The translations under genes and the position numbers were made by a program. Under the pieces are notes generated by a model, which saw nothing but the letters and a program-made list of their open reading frames with translations, was not told the DNA's origin and ran no database searches. From NCBI GenBank assembly GCA_944388125.1, contig CALXHO010000001.1, positions 46,883 through 110,882 of the forward strand: a DNA stretch of 64,000 nt. The letters run 5' to 3'. This document shows positions 19,460 through 29,046 of the stretch, piece by piece; the first letter of the stretch is position 1; every line of letters starts with the position of its first letter. The stretch is from an uncultured Gemmiger sp. (GTDB lineage: Bacteria; Bacillota; Clostridia; Oscillospirales; Ruminococcaceae).

Positions 19460-19460
19460 T
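19443..19460. promoter_or_regulatory. 18-bp palindrome overlapping the cpsB start codon (operator candidate)
   Basis: AATGTACA (19443-19450) and TGTACATT (19453-19460) are perfect inverted half-sites separated by two bases. The palindrome covers the chosen start codon. It could bind a dimeric repressor or fold at the translation start. Confidence 0.5.
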
Positions 19461-19473
19461 GTTACTCCTGAAT

Positions 19474-19502
19474 ATGTTACCATGTTAGCGGCCAAAAATC
19501 AA
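19474..19502 (-). promoter_or_regulatory. Possible promoter of the cpsB operon
   Basis: On the minus strand TTGATT, a 17-base spacer and TAACAT. It would give a very short leader before the AGGAG site, so it is weak evidence. Confidence 0.35.
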
Positions 19503-19980
19503 CGCCAAAACATTTTATGGAAAATATTTTGACATCATTCTATATATTAAACAAAAAGTTTGTCGATTCTCAGACACGGTTCGTCAAATGGATTATGATA
19601 CTTACAACTAGTAACAGTTATCAACGAAAGATCGTCCAAAATTCTGCCATAACTTTTTTACATTTCCTTTTCATTTTCTGCGTTTCCATGTGTTTTTGGC
19701 ATCCATTTGCCAGTTCATTGCCAGATCTGCGCACTTTTTTTGCGCCAGTTGCCTTCATCTGCTGCATTCTTCCTGTTCGATCAGCCGCAAACGGCAGCCA
19801 GACGGCAAAAAGAACCTGTGCCGTCCGGCTGCCCGCACGCGAAATACCAATTTTTTTCACCGGTCTGCCATGACCACGCCATTGTTCCGCACAGCCTTGC
19901 TTCTTTCACCTTTCCCGGTGTGCAGAAGTCCCCTTCAATATCCTATCCAGCGGCGACTCCGCAGGCGGACCTGCATATCG
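19503..19980. other. Non-coding stretch with a strong hairpin
   Basis: AT-rich in its first 200 bases. Arms at 19793-19807 and 19819-19833 (GGCAGCCAGACGGCA and TGCCGTCCGGCTGCC) pair over 15 bases with one mismatch. A T7 run follows only about 20 bases later, so this is not a clear terminator. No supported gene. Confidence 0.5.
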
Positions 19981-20526
19981 TCACTGCTTCTCTCTTCCGT
20001 CAGTATGTCCCTCTCCGGTGCAGGAGGCAATGTCGGCAAACAGTTCTTCGACAACGGCCCAGGACGCCCGGTCGAAGATTACCAGAAACACCGTCAATTC
20101 ATGTTTCTGCAAAAAGGCTTCGATGGTCTCCACCGCCACTTTGAGGGCCTGTTCTTTCGGGTAGCCGTATACGCCGGAGGAGATCAGCGGAAAGGCCACC
20201 GTATGGCAATCATGGGACACGGCCAGTTCCAGTGCGTTCCGGTAGGCGGAGACCAGCAGCTCCCTTTCTCCATGGCTGCCGCCCCGCCAGACCGGTCCCA
20301 CGGTGTGGATCACATACCGGGCGGGCAAATGATATCCCCCGGTGATTTTGGCCTGTCCCGTCCGGCAGCCGCCCAGTTTGCGGCACTCCGCCAGAAGCTG
20401 CGGCCCGGCCGCGCGGTGAATGGCCCCATCCACACCTCCTCCCCCCAACAGGCTTTCGTTGGCTGCGTTGACAATGGCATCCACTTTCATGGTGGTGATA
20501 TCCTTTCGGACGATTTGAAGCGGCAT
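19981..20526 (-). CDS. Macrodomain protein, ADP-ribosyl or O-acetyl-ADP-ribose hydrolase
   Basis: 181 residues, a single macrodomain of the MacroD/YmdB type. Motifs: [23 protein letters not shown] (nucleotide-binding loop with catalytic-loop Asn and Gly residues), [25 protein letters not shown] and [11 protein letters not shown]. These enzymes remove ADP-ribose from acyl groups or proteins in the cytoplasm. The ATG at 20526 follows AAGGAGG, which is preferred to the longer upstream frame. It stands alone with its own promoter. Confidence 0.92.
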   Translation of the reverse strand: MPLQIVRKDITTMKVDAIVNAANESLLGGGGVDGAIHRAAGPQLLAECRKLGGCRTGQAKITGGYHLPARYVIHTVGPVWRGGSHGERELLVSAYRNALELAVSHDCHTVAFPLISSGVYGYPKEQALKVAVETIEAFLQKHELTVFLVIFDRASWAVVEELFADIASCTGEGHTDGREKQ

Positions 20527-20553
20527 AAAAGCACCTCCTTGTCTGATGGCTTC

Positions 20554-20582
20554 ATCATACCACGAAGCTTTTCTCCTGACAA
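20554..20582 (-). promoter_or_regulatory. Promoter of the macrodomain gene
   Basis: Minus strand TTGTCA (20577-20582), 17-base spacer, TATGAT (20554-20559), about 30 bases before the start codon. Confidence 0.65.
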
Positions 20583-20609
20583 ATTGAGTCGTTTTTCCCT
20601 GACGGATTC

Positions 20610-20639
20610 TTCTGTGCGCAGAGTGTTCTGTGCTATAAT
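20610..20639 (+). promoter_or_regulatory. Promoter of the esterase gene (extended -10)
   Basis: TGCTATAAT with TATAAT at 20634-20639 is an extended -10. The -35 (TTCTGT, 18-base spacer) is weak. It lies about 93 bases before the esterase ATG. Confidence 0.5.
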
Positions 20640-20731
20640 GATCGCAGAATTTTTTCTGTTTCAAGCGGCCGGACGTTCTCCTGCCGCCCGTCCCCCACAG
20701 AAGGTCACACGCGAAGAATGAGGCGATATCA

Positions 20732-21475
20732 ATGGCGCACAGCTTTTCCGTTCATGGCAAGACCGTGTCCGTCTTTCCCGGCACGGCACCGGATGCTCCC
20801 GCAGTGTATCTGAACACGTTTGCCGGGGAAATTCCCCAGATCGTCTCCCAACTGCACGGACAGGAGCTGCCCGATTTTTCTCTGGTTGCCATCAGCGATC
20901 TGGACTGGAACCATGACATGGTGCCGTGGGACCAGCCGCCTGTGTTCAAAAACGCGGTTCCCTGCACCGGCGGCGCGGATGACTACCTCCGTCTGCTGAC
21001 GGAAACCATCCTGCCCCTGGCAGAGAAAGAGCTTGCCGGTGTGCCCCGCTGGCGCGGCCTGGCCGGATATTCTCTGGCCGGCCTGTTCGCCCTCTACGCC
21101 ATGTACCGGACGGATGTGTTTTCCCGGTTTGCCAGCATGTCCGGTTCGCTCTGGTTTCCGGGGTTTCCCGAGTATATCCGTACCCACGGGCTTCCACGCC
21201 TTCCGGACTGCATCTACTTTTCCCTTGGGGACAAGGAAAGCAAGACACGCAACCCTGTACTGAAAAACGTCCGGGATAATACCGAAGCCATCCAGGCATA
21301 TTACCAGCATCTGGGTATCCGGTCGGTGTTCCGGTTGTACCCCGGCAATCATTACAATCACGCCGTTCAGCGCACGGCAGATGGCATTGCATGGCTGCTG
21401 GAACAGCCCTCCGCATCGTGCGGCGTCACCCGGCTTTCTCAGACAGATAGCCAGCGTCCTACAGCCTCACCGTAG
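20732..21475 (+). CDS. Alpha/beta hydrolase, putative esterase
   Basis: 247 residues, no signal peptide. The nucleophile elbow is GYSLAG (about residue 113), followed by the helix [24 protein letters not shown], and the catalytic His is probably in GNHYNHA (about 210). The fold resembles the IroE/Fes type of esterases. Substrate unknown, cytoplasmic. GAGGCG precedes the ATG. Its neighbours diverge, so it is probably monocistronic. Confidence 0.8.
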   Translation: MAHSFSVHGKTVSVFPGTAPDAPAVYLNTFAGEIPQIVSQLHGQELPDFSLVAISDLDWNHDMVPWDQPPVFKNAVPCTGGADDYLRLLTETILPLAEKELAGVPRWRGLAGYSLAGLFALYAMYRTDVFSRFASMSGSLWFPGFPEYIRTHGLPRLPDCIYFSLGDKESKTRNPVLKNVRDNTEAIQAYYQHLGIRSVFRLYPGNHYNHAVQRTADGIAWLLEQPSASCGVTRLSQTDSQRPTASP

Positions 21476-21660
21476 AAGGCGCCCGGACCGCATTTTTTCC
21501 CGACAGAAAAGCCACAGATTTTCAGGCCGCGAATTTTTTCCTTGGGGCTTTTCCGATGGGCCAGGATATGCTTTTCCACAATTTTGCGCAGGACCTGGCC
21601 GCACGCATCCGGGCCGAATCGGCCACCTTCCAACGGTTTTCCCATACCGCCATATCAAGA

Positions 21661-21709
21661 CACCCCACCCTTGAAGGTCTGCAAGACCTGCCGGGCGGGG
21701 TGTTCTTTC
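21661..21709. terminator. GC-rich hairpin between converging genes
   Basis: CACCCCACCC (21661-21670) pairs with GGGCGGGGTG (about 21693-21702), followed by TTCTTT. It is a plausible terminator for the converging esterase and DUF4317 genes. The poly-T is short. Confidence 0.5.
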
Positions 21710-21770
21710 GATATTCCGTCTTCTATTCAAAGGGTTGCCGGGATGTTCGCATTGCGTGATTTCTGCATGC

Positions 21771-22895
21771 TCACACCTGGACCGGCAGGCCGTTGACGCT
21801 CATGTTCTCCGCCGGGATCAGCAGATACTTGCGGCCGTTGATCTCGGTGGTTTCCAGCAGGCTGCTGCGCTCCGGGTCCACCGATATTTTGGCTTCCTCG
21901 GTCTCCAGCTCAAACTTGCCCACATTCATCAGGTTGGCGGGGTTCAGTGCGGCACTGCCGAAGTGTTCAGCGTACTGCGCGGCAAAGGCCTGCACCTGTT
22001 CCTCCGGCACCTGACAATCCTGCAAAACGGCGCTCACGTCCGCCGCCGTCACGGTGAGAGGCTCGTCCTCACGGCTTTCTTTGTACTCTTCCACCTTGTC
22101 CCGCATCCATTCGTGAAGGGACTGGGCCACCTGCAGGGTGCAGCCCTCTCCCAGGCTCTCGGACAGGACGCTCTCAAAAGTCTCCCGCTGCTCGACTGCC
22201 GACATGGGAGCCTCGGTGTGGAAGATGCCGTCGATGAACTCCTGATGGAGCTGGTCCGGCTTGCGGGTATAGAACAGCGCATTGTAGATATTGGCGGCGC
22301 GGTCATCAAAGGCCGGGAAAACGAATCCCAGATCCGGCTGGGCCACCGTCTGGTTCGTGCCGTAGCTGTGGAACTCATTCTGGGCAGAGTAGAAGCCCAG
22401 GGCAGCCTTGCCCTCCTTGACCGGGCAGATGCAGCAGACCACATAGTGGAACATGGTATCCGACACCTGATCGAAGGTCAGGCCGTCCTTGGCCTTGAAG
22501 GGCACATCGTAGGCGTCATGGGCCAGAAGCACCAGATAATTGCTGTTGTCCATGTCCAGGGATTCGATGACCTTGTCGTAGAAGGCCTGGCGCACCGCCG
22601 GGTCCTTCAGCTCGGTTTCCCGCAGATTCATGAGGAGTTTGTGCTCCTCGCTGTCGGCCACCTGCTGGGTGGAAAAGACAATGTCGATCAGGTTCTTGCC
22701 CAGCGTGCCGGACATGGCCTTTTTGAGGAAGCCCAGGTATTTTTCGGCTTCTTCCGGGGGCATGGTGGCCAGAGATTCGTCCAGGTAGGCAATGATCTCC
22801 TTCTTGGTATTGACATAGCAGCCATAGATATGGCCGATGGAATTCTTGTCCGGGTTGAAACGGCGGCGCAGTTCACTGATTTCTTTTCGATTCAT
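21771..22895 (-). CDS. DUF4317 family protein
   Basis: 374 residues, cytoplasmic, no membrane segment. The opening MNRKEISELRRRF and GHIYGCYVN, and later features such as HDAYDVPFKAKDG and CICPVKEGKAALGFYSAQNEF, match my recollection of the DUF4317 family, which is widespread in Clostridia and of unknown function. Length is normal for the family. It is transcribed alone from a promoter at 22942-22970. Confidence 0.8.
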   Translation of the reverse strand: MNRKEISELRRRFNPDKNSIGHIYGCYVNTKKEIIAYLDESLATMPPEEAEKYLGFLKKAMSGTLGKNLIDIVFSTQQVADSEEHKLLMNLRETELKDPAVRQAFYDKVIESLDMDNSNYLVLLAHDAYDVPFKAKDGLTFDQVSDTMFHYVVCCICPVKEGKAALGFYSAQNEFHSYGTNQTVAQPDLGFVFPAFDDRAANIYNALFYTRKPDQLHQEFIDGIFHTEAPMSAVEQRETFESVLSESLGEGCTLQVAQSLHEWMRDKVEEYKESREDEPLTVTAADVSAVLQDCQVPEEQVQAFAAQYAEHFGSAALNPANLMNVGKFELETEEAKISVDPERSSLLETTEINGRKYLLIPAENMSVNGLPVQV

Positions 22896-22941
22896 GGCGA
22901 TACCTCGATCCAGTATAAATTGAAAGCAACGTTGGAAATCA

Positions 22942-22970
22942 AGTATATCACATTCCGGGCCGTCTGTCAG
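22942..22970 (-). promoter_or_regulatory. Promoter of the DUF4317 gene
   Basis: Minus strand CTGACA (22965-22970), 17-base spacer, TATACT (22942-22947), about 45 bases before the start. Confidence 0.6.
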
Positions 22971-23121
22971 GAGATGGCCGCCCGTGATCTATTCTCCCGC
23001 ACCAATTTTCAGCGGATCACCTTCCATGGTTTTCTACCAAACCAAATACTCCCCTCACGACTTCCAGCTTTGCCGCTGTACGCCATGAAGGGAGCATGCA
23101 GAATCCTGTTTCTGCTAAGTA

Positions 23122-23583
23122 TTAGCCGTTAATGCGAGTGCCGCAATTCGGGCAGAAGAGTTCATTATTTTCCAGCTTGGTCCCGCACTTGGGGCAGACT
23201 GCCGCCGGGTGATTGGGCTGCAAATCAGGGATCGGAGACGGATTACGGCTAGCACCGCATTTGGGGCAGAAATTCACATCCGCATCCAGGGTTGCGCCAC
23301 AGTTCGGGCAGATATTCGCCTTGCGCAGGGCTTCTACGGTGTCCTGATTTTTCGCAATTGTCGCTTTCAGGTCATTGACCTTTGCAATTTTTGCCTGGAT
23401 CTCCGGCACATCCTGCAACAGTCCATTTTCCACCACATACTGGCCGATTTCGTTTACAATCTGTTTGACATCGCTCTCATAGTTACTGATTTCGATGTTG
23501 ATCCGGGTGATCTCAGCCATATATTTGCTCTTGGTAACTGCATTTTGCGTCAGTTTCGAAAGTTTTTCAGCCCATCCTGCCAT
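23122..23583 (-). CDS. Coiled-coil protein with two zinc ribbons
   Basis: 153 residues, starting at the ATG after GGAGGT. Residues about 15-90 are amphipathic helix or coiled coil. The C-terminus carries two double-Cys zinc-ribbon pairs, CPNCG with CPKCG and CPKCG with CPNCG. It is the last gene of the long leftward run that begins with the Tad pilus genes. Zinc-ribbon proteins of this type often act as adaptors; no enzymatic motif is visible. Confidence 0.8.
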   Translation of the reverse strand: MAGWAEKLSKLTQNAVTKSKYMAEITRINIEISNYESDVKQIVNEIGQYVVENGLLQDVPEIQAKIAKVNDLKATIAKNQDTVEALRKANICPNCGATLDADVNFCPKCGASRNPSPIPDLQPNHPAAVCPKCGTKLENNELFCPNCGTRING

Positions 23584-23625
23584 TTTTATTACCTCCTCGA
23601 TCATTCATCGCTTTAAGAGAGTATT

Positions 23626-24993
23626 TTACCCGGTGATCGGTTGCAGCTGGCCGTTTTGCAAACCAAGCGTACTTCCGTCTTCCAGTGTAACACAAAGCAT
23701 ACTGTCTGCATAGTACATATCGGTTACTTTACCATTATTTCCGGCAGAAGTCACACCGCCAGCGGAATAGATATACAGACTTCCGTCCGAACACAAAAGC
23801 AATGTGTCGCTGCCATCGCTGGCCACCGAGACAACCTCCAAATCAGGGAGAACCGTTCCATCTTCTTGCGGAGTCCATCCCTCGGGAGCGCTCATTCCAA
23901 AGTTGCTGCCAATGCTGTTTCCACTCGTCAGCCAGATCACACCGGCGTCGCTAGCTTGGAAATCGGTAACCTCATCCGCGACCAGCATCCACCCGGCATC
24001 CCCATAATAGGAGTAGCCGTTGCTTCTGCTCGCATACAGACTTCCGTCGGTTGTGAGAACATACAGCGTTTGTCCATAAGAATCGATTTTCATGACCGAG
24101 TCAAAACTGGACACGCGACTCATCGTCTGGCTCGAACCATAACCAGCTTCCCACAGACTGCAGTCCGCTCGAAGGACCAGCATCCGTCCAGGAGCCCCGG
24201 CAGCATCAAGTACGTCTCCCGTCGTCGTAAGCTGTATCCATCCGCTCTCAGGCAGGGTCGTGGCATAACTATCGCCCATCTGCCCCCAGCGGTTTTCGCC
24301 CGCGGCCCACAGGTTGCCTGAGCCATCCAGCACGTAGCTGGTACGCCCAGCACAATAGACACTGTGGGGAGTGCCGGGAAACTGGGCCGAAGCAAATTCC
24401 GTCTGTTCGTACTCCGAATCTCCCAGACCATTGCTGGTTCCCAGCTGGCCAAGCGTGTTGTGGCCGCGGCTCGTCACGTTTCCGTTGGAAATGGACAGCT
24501 CCTGGTCTGTGCCTGCCGCCCAAGTACGGGCGCCCGAGTGCCACTCGCGCATCAGATTTTCCCGCTGCTCATAATATTGATCATCATCCGTCAAGTCGAT
24601 CAACTGGCTGACAATCTGAATGGCTTTGCCGTAATTTTTAGCCTGGTAATAAATGTTTGCCAGGGAGGCCGAGATTTCCTCATCCGGCTGATAGGGATCC
24701 TGCACGTCTTCCAGCACATCGGCGGCGAAGCTATAATTGCCGGTTGCCATATAGGCAGTAGACAAGCCCTGGCGAGCTTCACGGCTGCTGGGGTTCATTT
24801 CAATCGCATTGGTGAATTCCAGAATTGCTTCCGAATAATTCAAGTCATTCAAATACCGTTGTCCCATGGAAATATGTTCTGCAGCAGAACCAATGCCAGA
24901 TACCAAATTGATGGCAATTCCGGCAATCAACGCCAGCAGGACAAGAATCACGCAAAAAAGCATGGGAAGCCGATACCGTTTAAATTGTTCCAT
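23626..24993 (-). CDS. Membrane-anchored TPR protein with RCC1-like beta-propeller repeats
   Basis: 455 residues. One N-terminal membrane helix (about 10-34), then TPR motifs (about 38-150, MGQRYLNDLNYSEAILEFTNAIEMNPSS), then a seven-bladed-type repeat region (about 160-450) with RCC1-like turns (GHNTLGQLGTSN, LWAAGENRWGQMGD, DGSLYASRSNG). The repeats face outward. It is likely a protein-interaction module in the pilus/phospho-signalling cluster. It starts 18 bases after the VWA gene. Confidence 0.8.
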   Translation of the reverse strand: MEQFKRYRLPMLFCVILVLLALIAGIAINLVSGIGSAAEHISMGQRYLNDLNYSEAILEFTNAIEMNPSSREARQGLSTAYMATGNYSFAADVLEDVQDPYQPDEEISASLANIYYQAKNYGKAIQIVSQLIDLTDDDQYYEQRENLMREWHSGARTWAAGTDQELSISNGNVTSRGHNTLGQLGTSNGLGDSEYEQTEFASAQFPGTPHSVYCAGRTSYVLDGSGNLWAAGENRWGQMGDSYATTLPESGWIQLTTTGDVLDAAGAPGRMLVLRADCSLWEAGYGSSQTMSRVSSFDSVMKIDSYGQTLYVLTTDGSLYASRSNGYSYYGDAGWMLVADEVTDFQASDAGVIWLTSGNSIGSNFGMSAPEGWTPQEDGTVLPDLEVVSVASDGSDTLLLCSDGSLYIYSAGGVTSAGNNGKVTDMYYADSMLCVTLEDGSTLGLQNGQLQPITG

Positions 24994-25011
24994 GTTTCGC
25001 CCTCCTCTGCC

Positions 25012-27786
25012 TTACTGCTGAATCAGCTTAACCTGGTCTCCATCGGATTGCAGCAAATAGCTGCCTGCCACAACCATATTAGAAACCGAATCATCATAGC
25101 CGCTGTCGTTATAGTTCAACGATGCAGAACCACCTCCCTGCAGGGGAATGCTGGGATCAAGAACTACCACATCATCATAGGATAGCGTCGCCAGCAGGGC
25201 TTGGAAACTATCGTAATCCACCTGTGTAAACAGCGTTCCGCTGAAGTTCATGGACAGTGTAACCGACGTACCGGCTGTATTCGCCTCTGCCGTGGAATCG
25301 TCAAGGTAGCCGTCCGTCAATACCAATGTTCCATCATTCAACAGGGTAGCACTTGCGCGGATATGCAGACGGCCAAATTGATAGTTGTACCCGGGCAGAA
25401 CCTCGCCAACCACCAGCATATGTTCAAAATTCTTGGTCGTCCCATCATCGCTGGTCAGAACAATGGTTTGCCATCCAGCCGTCAACTGGGGGGAGAACTC
25501 AACATTCAGCGAAGTGTCCATCCGGCTGTCTTCATTGATTTGCGCAGTCTGTCCTCCGACCGTCACGCCCGTGACATTCTGCAGCCCAGTACCAAACAGG
25601 ACCAAGTTCAGACTTTGTCCCGATTCCTGTGCATATGTCAGCTCATTCATGGTAAAGCGGGATCTGCTCACACCAGTGAGATTCGGTCCTTCTTCCTTCG
25701 GGAAAGAATAGTTCACCCGAACGCTGACGTTTTCCTCTTCTTCCCGCAGGAAGAAATACCGCTGGTCCTCCTCCGGCAGATCCGGAGCCGTGTAATGAAC
25801 ACGGAACTGGTTTCCAATCATACCAACCAGGCTCAGATAAACACTGGTCAGTTCGGAGGAACTATCTGCGCGGATATACTGGCCTCCTGTGGTATCCGCA
25901 ATTTGCTGGAGCAAGTCGTCATCCACGCTGCCGAATCCGATCGTATGGATAATCATCCCGCGATCGGCGGCTTCCTGCACAACGTTCATATCAATGGAGC
26001 TCTGACCGTCGGTCATCAGCAGCACGGTCGTGCTGCCCTCCTTGCCATTCGCCACATCCAAACCTGCCTGGATTCCGGCTGTAATGTTCGTACCGCCGCC
26101 GTTGCCCAGCAGATCTACCGCCGCCAGTTGCGAAGATTTGTCATCTCCCATTTCTGTAAGGATGCGGGCCCCATCGTCAAAGCTCACCAGGGCCATATTC
26201 AGGTCGTCATCCAGGGAGGAGATGAATCCCCGCAATGCCGTCTGGGCGTCGCGAAGAGGCGTGCCGGTCATGCTTCCGCTTTCGTCCACAATGCAAATCA
26301 CATTGCGCTGGGTGCTTTCCGCCTCTACCGCCTCGATGGTGTAACTTACATCCTGATGCGTATCCCGTACAATGAGCTGACTGCCCGAAACGATCTTTTC
26401 AACCAGGGTATCCCGGCCAGACAGCGAGACGACAACATCAGGATAGTTGCTCAAATCAATGTCGGTGGCGTACAGATCCCGGCCATAGTTACGCAGTTCG
26501 CTGATAATGTAATTGGTAAAGCTTTCCGTCAACGGGGTAACGCTGATTCCTGCATAGTCCATTGCGCCCGAGGTCAGAACCGTGTTGATTGCACTGCGGA
26601 ACTCCTCAGACTGAGCTCCCAGCGTGTCTCCCTCGGTGTAGCTGGTATTCAGGACATTCAGTGCATTGCGAAGAGAGGCATTCGGCGTCAAACGTGCCGG
26701 CAAGGAAGTACTTGCCTGTTGAAGCACATCCACTGCTTTCGCATAATCGTTCATGGCAAAATACAAACGCGCCCGAACAATCGCCGCATCCAGGCTGTAA
26801 ATATCCGCAATGGAATTAAAGGCCCGGTGCGCATAAATATAATCATATTGGTTTTGCAGTTTCTGCTGCTGAGTTGTGAGCTCCTCCTTTTGTTCGGTCA
26901 GCTCAGCAATTTTCCCTTCCTCGGTTTCGCCTTGCAGCAATGTATCCAGATCGTCTACCTGTCCGGAAATTGCATCCAACTGTTCCGACAGTTCCTTGCG
27001 CTCTGTATCCTCTTCCGGCGCTTCTTCTGTATTGTAATCGGCGAATTCGGCGCCGTTGAATACATAACCTCCGTAAGTCGCTTCTGCAACGGCTTCCGCC
27101 AGCAGGAGACGATTTTTTGCAGAGGCATTGTTTTCCACCAGCGACACAGCGCTTTGCACCGCACTGCCATAGTTGGCATTGCCCAGGTCACGGCTGACCG
27201 TCTGGCGGATGCTCTCTTCCATCGCTCCCGCGTCCGTGTCCTCGACCGTCATGTCAACGCCTTCCAAATAATAGCCGCTTTCCGATACAAATCGCGCATC
27301 CAGCTTCTGGGTATCACTTTCGGACAGGTTCACTGTATCCAATAATGTCTGGACCATGTCCTGGGATGCCTGGGTATCCGTACCCAAAGCTCCCAATTTT
27401 ACAGTGATCGCTTCCTGTGAAGAATCCTTCACCATCGTATTGGCGCCGTCCAGTTTCATGCGCGCAAGCACATCGTTGCTGCGCATGGTCTCCAAAAGCG
27501 CTTCTGTACACATGGACTGAAAGGTATCTGTACCAACCTTTTTCAGATAGTACGATGCCGTGCTTGTGTCCGAATTTTGCAGGTAGCGGAGAGACAAATA
27601 GACATATTCCTGATCCGTCCGCTGTTGCTGCCACGAACCATAAGTAAAGGCGCCGCCAATCCCTGCTACCAGAATGGCTCCGGCCAGCAGTCCCGCTCTC
27701 CAGGCGGCAGGGAGTTTTTTCCATAGCACTACCGTCACGACAGCAAGCAGAATACCCGCTGCCACAATTGCGAGCCTTGCAATCAT
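25012..27786 (-). CDS. Membrane-anchored von Willebrand factor A (VWA) domain protein
   Basis: 924 residues. Two N-terminal membrane helices (about 4-20 and 30-48), a helical region with a coiled coil (about 260-325, ELSEQLDAISGQVDDL), then a VWA domain (about 480-660) with an intact MIDAS: DESGSMTG (DxSxS), the Thr in GNGGGTNITAG and Asp in LMTDGQSS. A beta-rich C-terminal part of about 260 residues includes an IPT/TIG-like stretch. VWA proteins bind metal-dependent ligands and can sit at pilus tips. The start ATG overlaps the upstream stop by 4 bases and follows GGAGG, so it is translationally coupled. Confidence 0.85.
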   Translation of the reverse strand: MIARLAIVAAGILLAVVTVVLWKKLPAAWRAGLLAGAILVAGIGGAFTYGSWQQQRTDQEYVYLSLRYLQNSDTSTASYYLKKVGTDTFQSMCTEALLETMRSNDVLARMKLDGANTMVKDSSQEAITVKLGALGTDTQASQDMVQTLLDTVNLSESDTQKLDARFVSESGYYLEGVDMTVEDTDAGAMEESIRQTVSRDLGNANYGSAVQSAVSLVENNASAKNRLLLAEAVAEATYGGYVFNGAEFADYNTEEAPEEDTERKELSEQLDAISGQVDDLDTLLQGETEEGKIAELTEQKEELTTQQQKLQNQYDYIYAHRAFNSIADIYSLDAAIVRARLYFAMNDYAKAVDVLQQASTSLPARLTPNASLRNALNVLNTSYTEGDTLGAQSEEFRSAINTVLTSGAMDYAGISVTPLTESFTNYIISELRNYGRDLYATDIDLSNYPDVVVSLSGRDTLVEKIVSGSQLIVRDTHQDVSYTIEAVEAESTQRNVICIVDESGSMTGTPLRDAQTALRGFISSLDDDLNMALVSFDDGARILTEMGDDKSSQLAAVDLLGNGGGTNITAGIQAGLDVANGKEGSTTVLLMTDGQSSIDMNVVQEAADRGMIIHTIGFGSVDDDLLQQIADTTGGQYIRADSSSELTSVYLSLVGMIGNQFRVHYTAPDLPEEDQRYFFLREEEENVSVRVNYSFPKEEGPNLTGVSRSRFTMNELTYAQESGQSLNLVLFGTGLQNVTGVTVGGQTAQINEDSRMDTSLNVEFSPQLTAGWQTIVLTSDDGTTKNFEHMLVVGEVLPGYNYQFGRLHIRASATLLNDGTLVLTDGYLDDSTAEANTAGTSVTLSMNFSGTLFTQVDYDSFQALLATLSYDDVVVLDPSIPLQGGGSASLNYNDSGYDDSVSNMVVAGSYLLQSDGDQVKLIQQ

Positions 27787-28520
27787 ACTCCCGCCTCCAA
27801 TCTGCAGCCGCACTTTGTACAGAATTTAGCCCCGGCGCGAACCATACTGCCGCACTTAGGGCAGATGACGCCCGACGTCGGCTGTTTTGGCTTCGGCTCA
27901 TTTACTACAGGTCTTGCAGGGATCTCCTCCCGCAAAGTTTTCCCGCCAATTGTCCAGGAATTATTCTCAAAGTCGGACGCTGTGTCACTTAAAACAGGAG
28001 ATTTTTCTTTGGGCATCGGCATGGTAGGCCCTGCCGCAGTTCCGGCCGGTTTTTCTATGGGCATGGGCATCGTCGGTCCCGTCGAAGGCTCAGCCGGTTT
28101 TTCTGCGGGCATCGGCATCGTTCCCCGTTTGGGAGGGATCTTCTCCGCTCCATTGTCCGGCATAGGCATAGTAGCGCCCTTGGGCGGGATTTTTTCTGCC
28201 GCCGCCGGCTTTCCAAACAATTTCTTTGGTTTCTTCTTTGCGCCTTTCGGACTCAACGCAGCGGAGGTATCTGCAGCAGCCTCTGTCATTTTACCTTTTT
28301 TGCGCCTGGCAGAAGACCACCGCCAGATCAGGATCACAGCAACAATCCACAGAATAATTGCTGCCAGAAACGTCACCTGCCGGCTGACGGCAAGTACTGC
28401 CCCCAATTGGGAGTTCATGCGATAAACGCTCACTCCATGAATCAACACGGTTGCCACCGCAGTATAAACGGTGACCACGGCCAGAAGAACCAGAAATATC
28501 CGTTTGACGATTTTTTTCAT
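27783..28520 (-). CDS. Two-helix membrane protein with TMPMP repeats and zinc ribbon
   Basis: 245 residues. Two membrane helices (about 8-30 and 47-67), then a long cytoplasmic Pro/Lys-rich tail with four copies of the pentapeptide TMPMP (Thr at about 117, 134, 150 and 166), two preceded by KIPPK, and a C-terminal zinc ribbon (CPKCG and CTKCG). The regular Thr repeats are unusual and could be phospho-acceptor sites for the neighbouring Ser/Thr kinase. KIPPRG also occurs in the FHA protein of this cluster. The family is unknown to me. Confidence 0.75.
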   Translation of the reverse strand: MKKIVKRIFLVLLAVVTVYTAVATVLIHGVSVYRMNSQLGAVLAVSRQVTFLAAIILWIVAVILIWRWSSARRKKGKMTEAAADTSAALSPKGAKKKPKKLFGKPAAAEKIPPKGATMPMPDNGAEKIPPKRGTMPMPAEKPAEPSTGPTMPMPIEKPAGTAAGPTMPMPKEKSPVLSDTASDFENNSWTIGGKTLREEIPARPVVNEPKPKQPTSGVICPKCGSMVRAGAKFCTKCGCRLEAGV

Positions 28521-28629
28521 CAGGTGGTTCCTTTCCGTCTCTCTCCTTGAACACTAAAACAAATGCGTGAGTTGCCCGGCAGGCCTGCAAACCAGGGAGG
28601 CAAGCCCAGACAATCTCACGCCTGAAAAA

Positions 28630-29007
28630 TCAGCGCAGAGACAGCGATTTACGGTAAGCCAGGAAAGCCAACAGGCCGTAGACAATCAGATAAACAAGAA
28701 CGCCGTAAGACAAATAACGGTACAGAATCAGAGACCGCAGGAACGAGATCACATAATAAAGTGCATACAAGCCAAATCCGATGGCCAAGGGCAGGAACTG
28801 GCACTGTGCCAGGACAAGAATCATCATCACAATACCCACACAGAATGCCAGAGCGACCACGACAGAGCCTACTGAGACCAGGGAGTTCAGCGCATACAGA
28901 GCACCGCAGATATACAGGATGATAGCAGACAGGGGCATCAGAATGCGAACGATGGAAAATTGCATGACATATTCTTTCAGGTACTGACTAAATTGTTCGA
29001 TTTTCAT
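28630..29007 (-). CDS. Small four-helix membrane protein
   Basis: 125 residues, nearly all hydrophobic, with about four membrane helices (around 18-36, 40-60, 65-90 and 95-115) and a short N-terminal cytoplasmic stretch. No recognised family. A GAGGAAG-type site precedes the ATG. It sits inside the leftward run between the small single-pass protein and the zinc-ribbon protein, so a structural role in the same membrane complex is possible. Confidence 0.7.
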   Translation of the reverse strand: MKIEQFSQYLKEYVMQFSIVRILMPLSAIILYICGALYALNSLVSVGSVVVALAFCVGIVMMILVLAQCQFLPLAIGFGLYALYYVISFLRSLILYRYLSYGVLVYLIVYGLLAFLAYRKSLSLR

Positions 29008-29046
29008 TTTCTTCCTCCAACACTTGATAATATAGTTTTATATTAG

